From an uncultured Clostridia bacterium (GTDB taxonomy: Bacteria; Bacillota; Clostridia; Oscillospirales; Acutalibacteraceae): a stretch of 30,926 bases of DNA. Shown piece after piece: positions 29,413-30,926 of the stretch. The stretch's first letter is position 1. Every line of letters starts with the position of its first letter. The DNA lies in NCBI GenBank assembly GCA_946186535.1, contig CAMHNT010000001.1:1-30926 (forward strand), in the 5' to 3' direction. The notes under the pieces are model-generated. The model worked only from the letters and a program-made list of their open reading frames with translations. It was not told the DNA's origin and made no database searches. Position numbers and translations under genes: made by a program.

Positions 29413-30744
29413 TCAGTAAAGCATCTCGCCGATCGGGTCACAGTCGAGGAAATCATCGACCCTGACTCTGATTATGTCTCCCTCTCTCGGCTTTGCGTCG
29501 GAGCATGTGAAAAACACCTTTCCGTCAACGTCGGGCGAATCCGCCTTACTTCTTCCGAAGAAGCACTCGGCATAGCGATCGAATCCCTCAACGAGAACCT
29601 CAAGCTCTTTTCCGAGCAGAGCTTCGTTGTATTTCTCCATGATGAACTGCTGCTGTTCCATGAGAATTTCCGCACGGCGTTCCTTGACCTCTTCGTCAAT
29701 CTGATTCGGCATTCTTGCCGCAGGCGTATCCTCCTCCTGGGAATATGGGAAACAACCCATTCTTTCGAATTTTATATCGTTCACGAACTCGGAAAGCTCC
29801 GTGAACTGCTCCTCCGTCTCTCCGGGGAATCCCGTGATAAATGTCGTTCTGAGAACAAGTCCCGGAATTCTCTCTCTGAGCTTTTTAATAAGTTCCGTCA
29901 GCTCCTCGCGATTTCCCTTTCTGCACATTCTCTTTAAAACTGCACCGTCACAGTGCTGCAAAGGCATATCTATATATTTCAGAAGCTTATCCTCCGTCGC
30001 AAAAACATCGATAAGTTCATCGGTAATACATTCTGGATAGCAGTAAAGAACTCTCACCCATTCAATACCGTCAATCTTACATAGCTCTCTCAGAAGCGCC
30101 GCAAGCCTGTATTCGCCGTAAAGATCAACGCCGTACTTTGTAGTATCCTGAGCGATAACGATAAGCTCCTTTACGCCGTTTTCGGCAAGCTGCTTCGCCT
30201 CGGCAACGATATTCTCCGTCTCACGGCTTCTGTAGCGGCCTCTTATCATCGGTATCGCACAGTATGTACATTTGTTGTCGCAGCCCTCGGCTATTTTTAG
30301 ATACGCATAATAGTACGACGTACTCTGAATTCTTCCTCCCTCAAGCGGCAGCTGACGCTTGTCTGGGAAAGTCTCAACCTTTTCTTTTTCGAGAACCTTT
30401 GCGACAACGCTTGCGATATCCACGTTTCCGCCGATGCCGACTACGGCGTCTATCTCATAAAGCTCCTTCATCATCTGATCTCTGTATCTTTCGGCAAGAC
30501 ATCCCGTTGCGATGATAGCTTTTATTTTTCCTTCTTTTTTAAGCAGCGCAAGCTCCAGTATTTCGTCAATACTTTCCTGCTTTGCGCTCTCAATAAAACC
30601 GCATGTGTTGACGATAGCGACGTCCGCCATAGCGACGTCCTCAACGATTTTGTATCCTGCCTGACGAAGCGTAAAAAGCATCATCTCGGCGTCAACACGG
30701 TTCTTTGCACAGCCAAGGCTGACAATTCCGACTGTATATGCCAT
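29413..30744 (-). CDS. rimO: ribosomal protein uS12 methylthiotransferase
   Basis: Adds a methylthio group to a conserved Asp of ribosomal protein S12. It has 443 residues. The N-terminal UPF0004 domain has cysteines 12, 48 and 81 for the auxiliary iron-sulfur cluster. The radical-SAM domain has Cys154, Cys158 and Cys161 (CDNKCTYC). The C-terminal TRAM domain follows about residue 370. SLGCAKNRVDAE and the short, acidic TRAM region separate it from MiaB and MtaB. GAGGGG lies about 10 bases before the ATG. It precedes pgsA on the same strand, 157 bases apart, with a partial repeat between. Confidence 0.96.
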   Translation of the reverse strand: MAYTVGIVSLGCAKNRVDAEMMLFTLRQAGYKIVEDVAMADVAIVNTCGFIESAKQESIDEILELALLKKEGKIKAIIATGCLAERYRDQMMKELYEIDAVVGIGGNVDIASVVAKVLEKEKVETFPDKRQLPLEGGRIQSTSYYYAYLKIAEGCDNKCTYCAIPMIRGRYRSRETENIVAEAKQLAENGVKELIVIAQDTTKYGVDLYGEYRLAALLRELCKIDGIEWVRVLYCYPECITDELIDVFATEDKLLKYIDMPLQHCDGAVLKRMCRKGNREELTELIKKLRERIPGLVLRTTFITGFPGETEEQFTELSEFVNDIKFERMGCFPYSQEEDTPAARMPNQIDEEVKERRAEILMEQQQFIMEKYNEALLGKELEVLVEGFDRYAECFFGRSKADSPDVDGKVFFTCSDAKPREGDIIRVRVDDFLDCDPIGEMLY

Positions 30745-30783
30745 TTCTCAATACCCCTCTCGAAACGTTGTTTTATTTTAATG

Positions 30784-30926
30784 CTATAAATGAGCAAATG
30801 GTTTTATAAAAATGCCACAGTGCGGCATTTTTCAGGAGTAATATTTTGTTAAGGGATTAGCCCTTAATATCCCACGAGGGCGCTGTACCCCAAGGGCACT
30901 TGGCTTCGCCGGCGCAACTCGACCTG
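30784..30926 (-). repeat. intergenic modular repeat R4 (A-end type), cut by the window end
   Basis: Upstream of rimO. ATAAATGAGCAAAT, the left-end sequence of other copies, is joined directly to an A-end in the opposite orientation (GGTTTTATAAAAATGCC, the hairpin GCCAC/GTGCGGC, TAATATTTTGTTAAGGG). It looks like two fused or rearranged elements, and continues beyond the window. Confidence 0.7.

Noticed and set aside
1..30926. CRISPR array or insertion sequence as source of the repeats
   Set aside because: The repeats are dispersed, modular and of unequal length with no regular spacers, and no transposase or Cas gene is present.

Overview
The window looks like a chromosomal segment from a low- to moderate-GC Bacillota, most likely class Clostridia (Ruminococcus/Oscillospiraceae-like). 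The pointers are a tryptophan T-box leader, sigmaA promoters of the TTGACA-N17-TATAAT kind, AGGAGG-type ribosome binding sites, a PASTA-domain Ser/Thr kinase, an OhrR-type peroxide sensor, an ECF pantothenate S component and the YfmF/YfmH M16 pair. No phage, plasmid, transposase or CRISPR genes were seen. Most genes are housekeeping or metabolic.

Layout. Positions 97-6739 (+): threonylcarbamoyl-AMP synthase, coaE, a membrane-anchored lytic transglycosylase, yfmF-yfmH and lgt. Positions 6934-9420 (-): a peroxide-stress operon, gpx - TSCPD protein - CDF metal transporter - ohrR, whose promoter carries OhrR-like operators. Positions 9486-10642 (-): a small-protein pair and two identical tRNA-Leu(GAG) genes, each with its own promoter and terminator. 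Positions 10692-13357 (-): a two-gene ABC transporter. Positions 13387-16015 (-): a zinc-ribbon/kinase/PASTA membrane protein. Positions 16128-17738 (-): panT-coaX. Positions 18212-19447 (+): coaBC. Positions 19811-28407 (-): a complete trp gene set in the order trpE-G-D, three unrelated small genes, trpC-F, a repeat block, then trpB-A, behind a T-box leader. Positions 28656-30744 (-): rimO-pgsA.

How the genes work together. panT, coaX, coaBC and coaE cover pantothenate uptake and most steps to CoA; only coaD is not here. The trp genes cover chorismate to tryptophan, and their leader should sense uncharged tRNA-Trp. The ohrR operon couples peroxide removal to a probable divalent metal exporter.

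The least explained feature is a family of modular, hairpin-rich intergenic repeats. There are ten blocks, about 2.2 kb or 7% of the window. Corresponding hairpins in different copies differ by compensatory substitutions while their loops stay nearly constant, so secondary structure appears to be under selection. One pair of copies shares 159 identical bases in inverted orientation 14 kb apart. Another pair sits inside the trp gene set.
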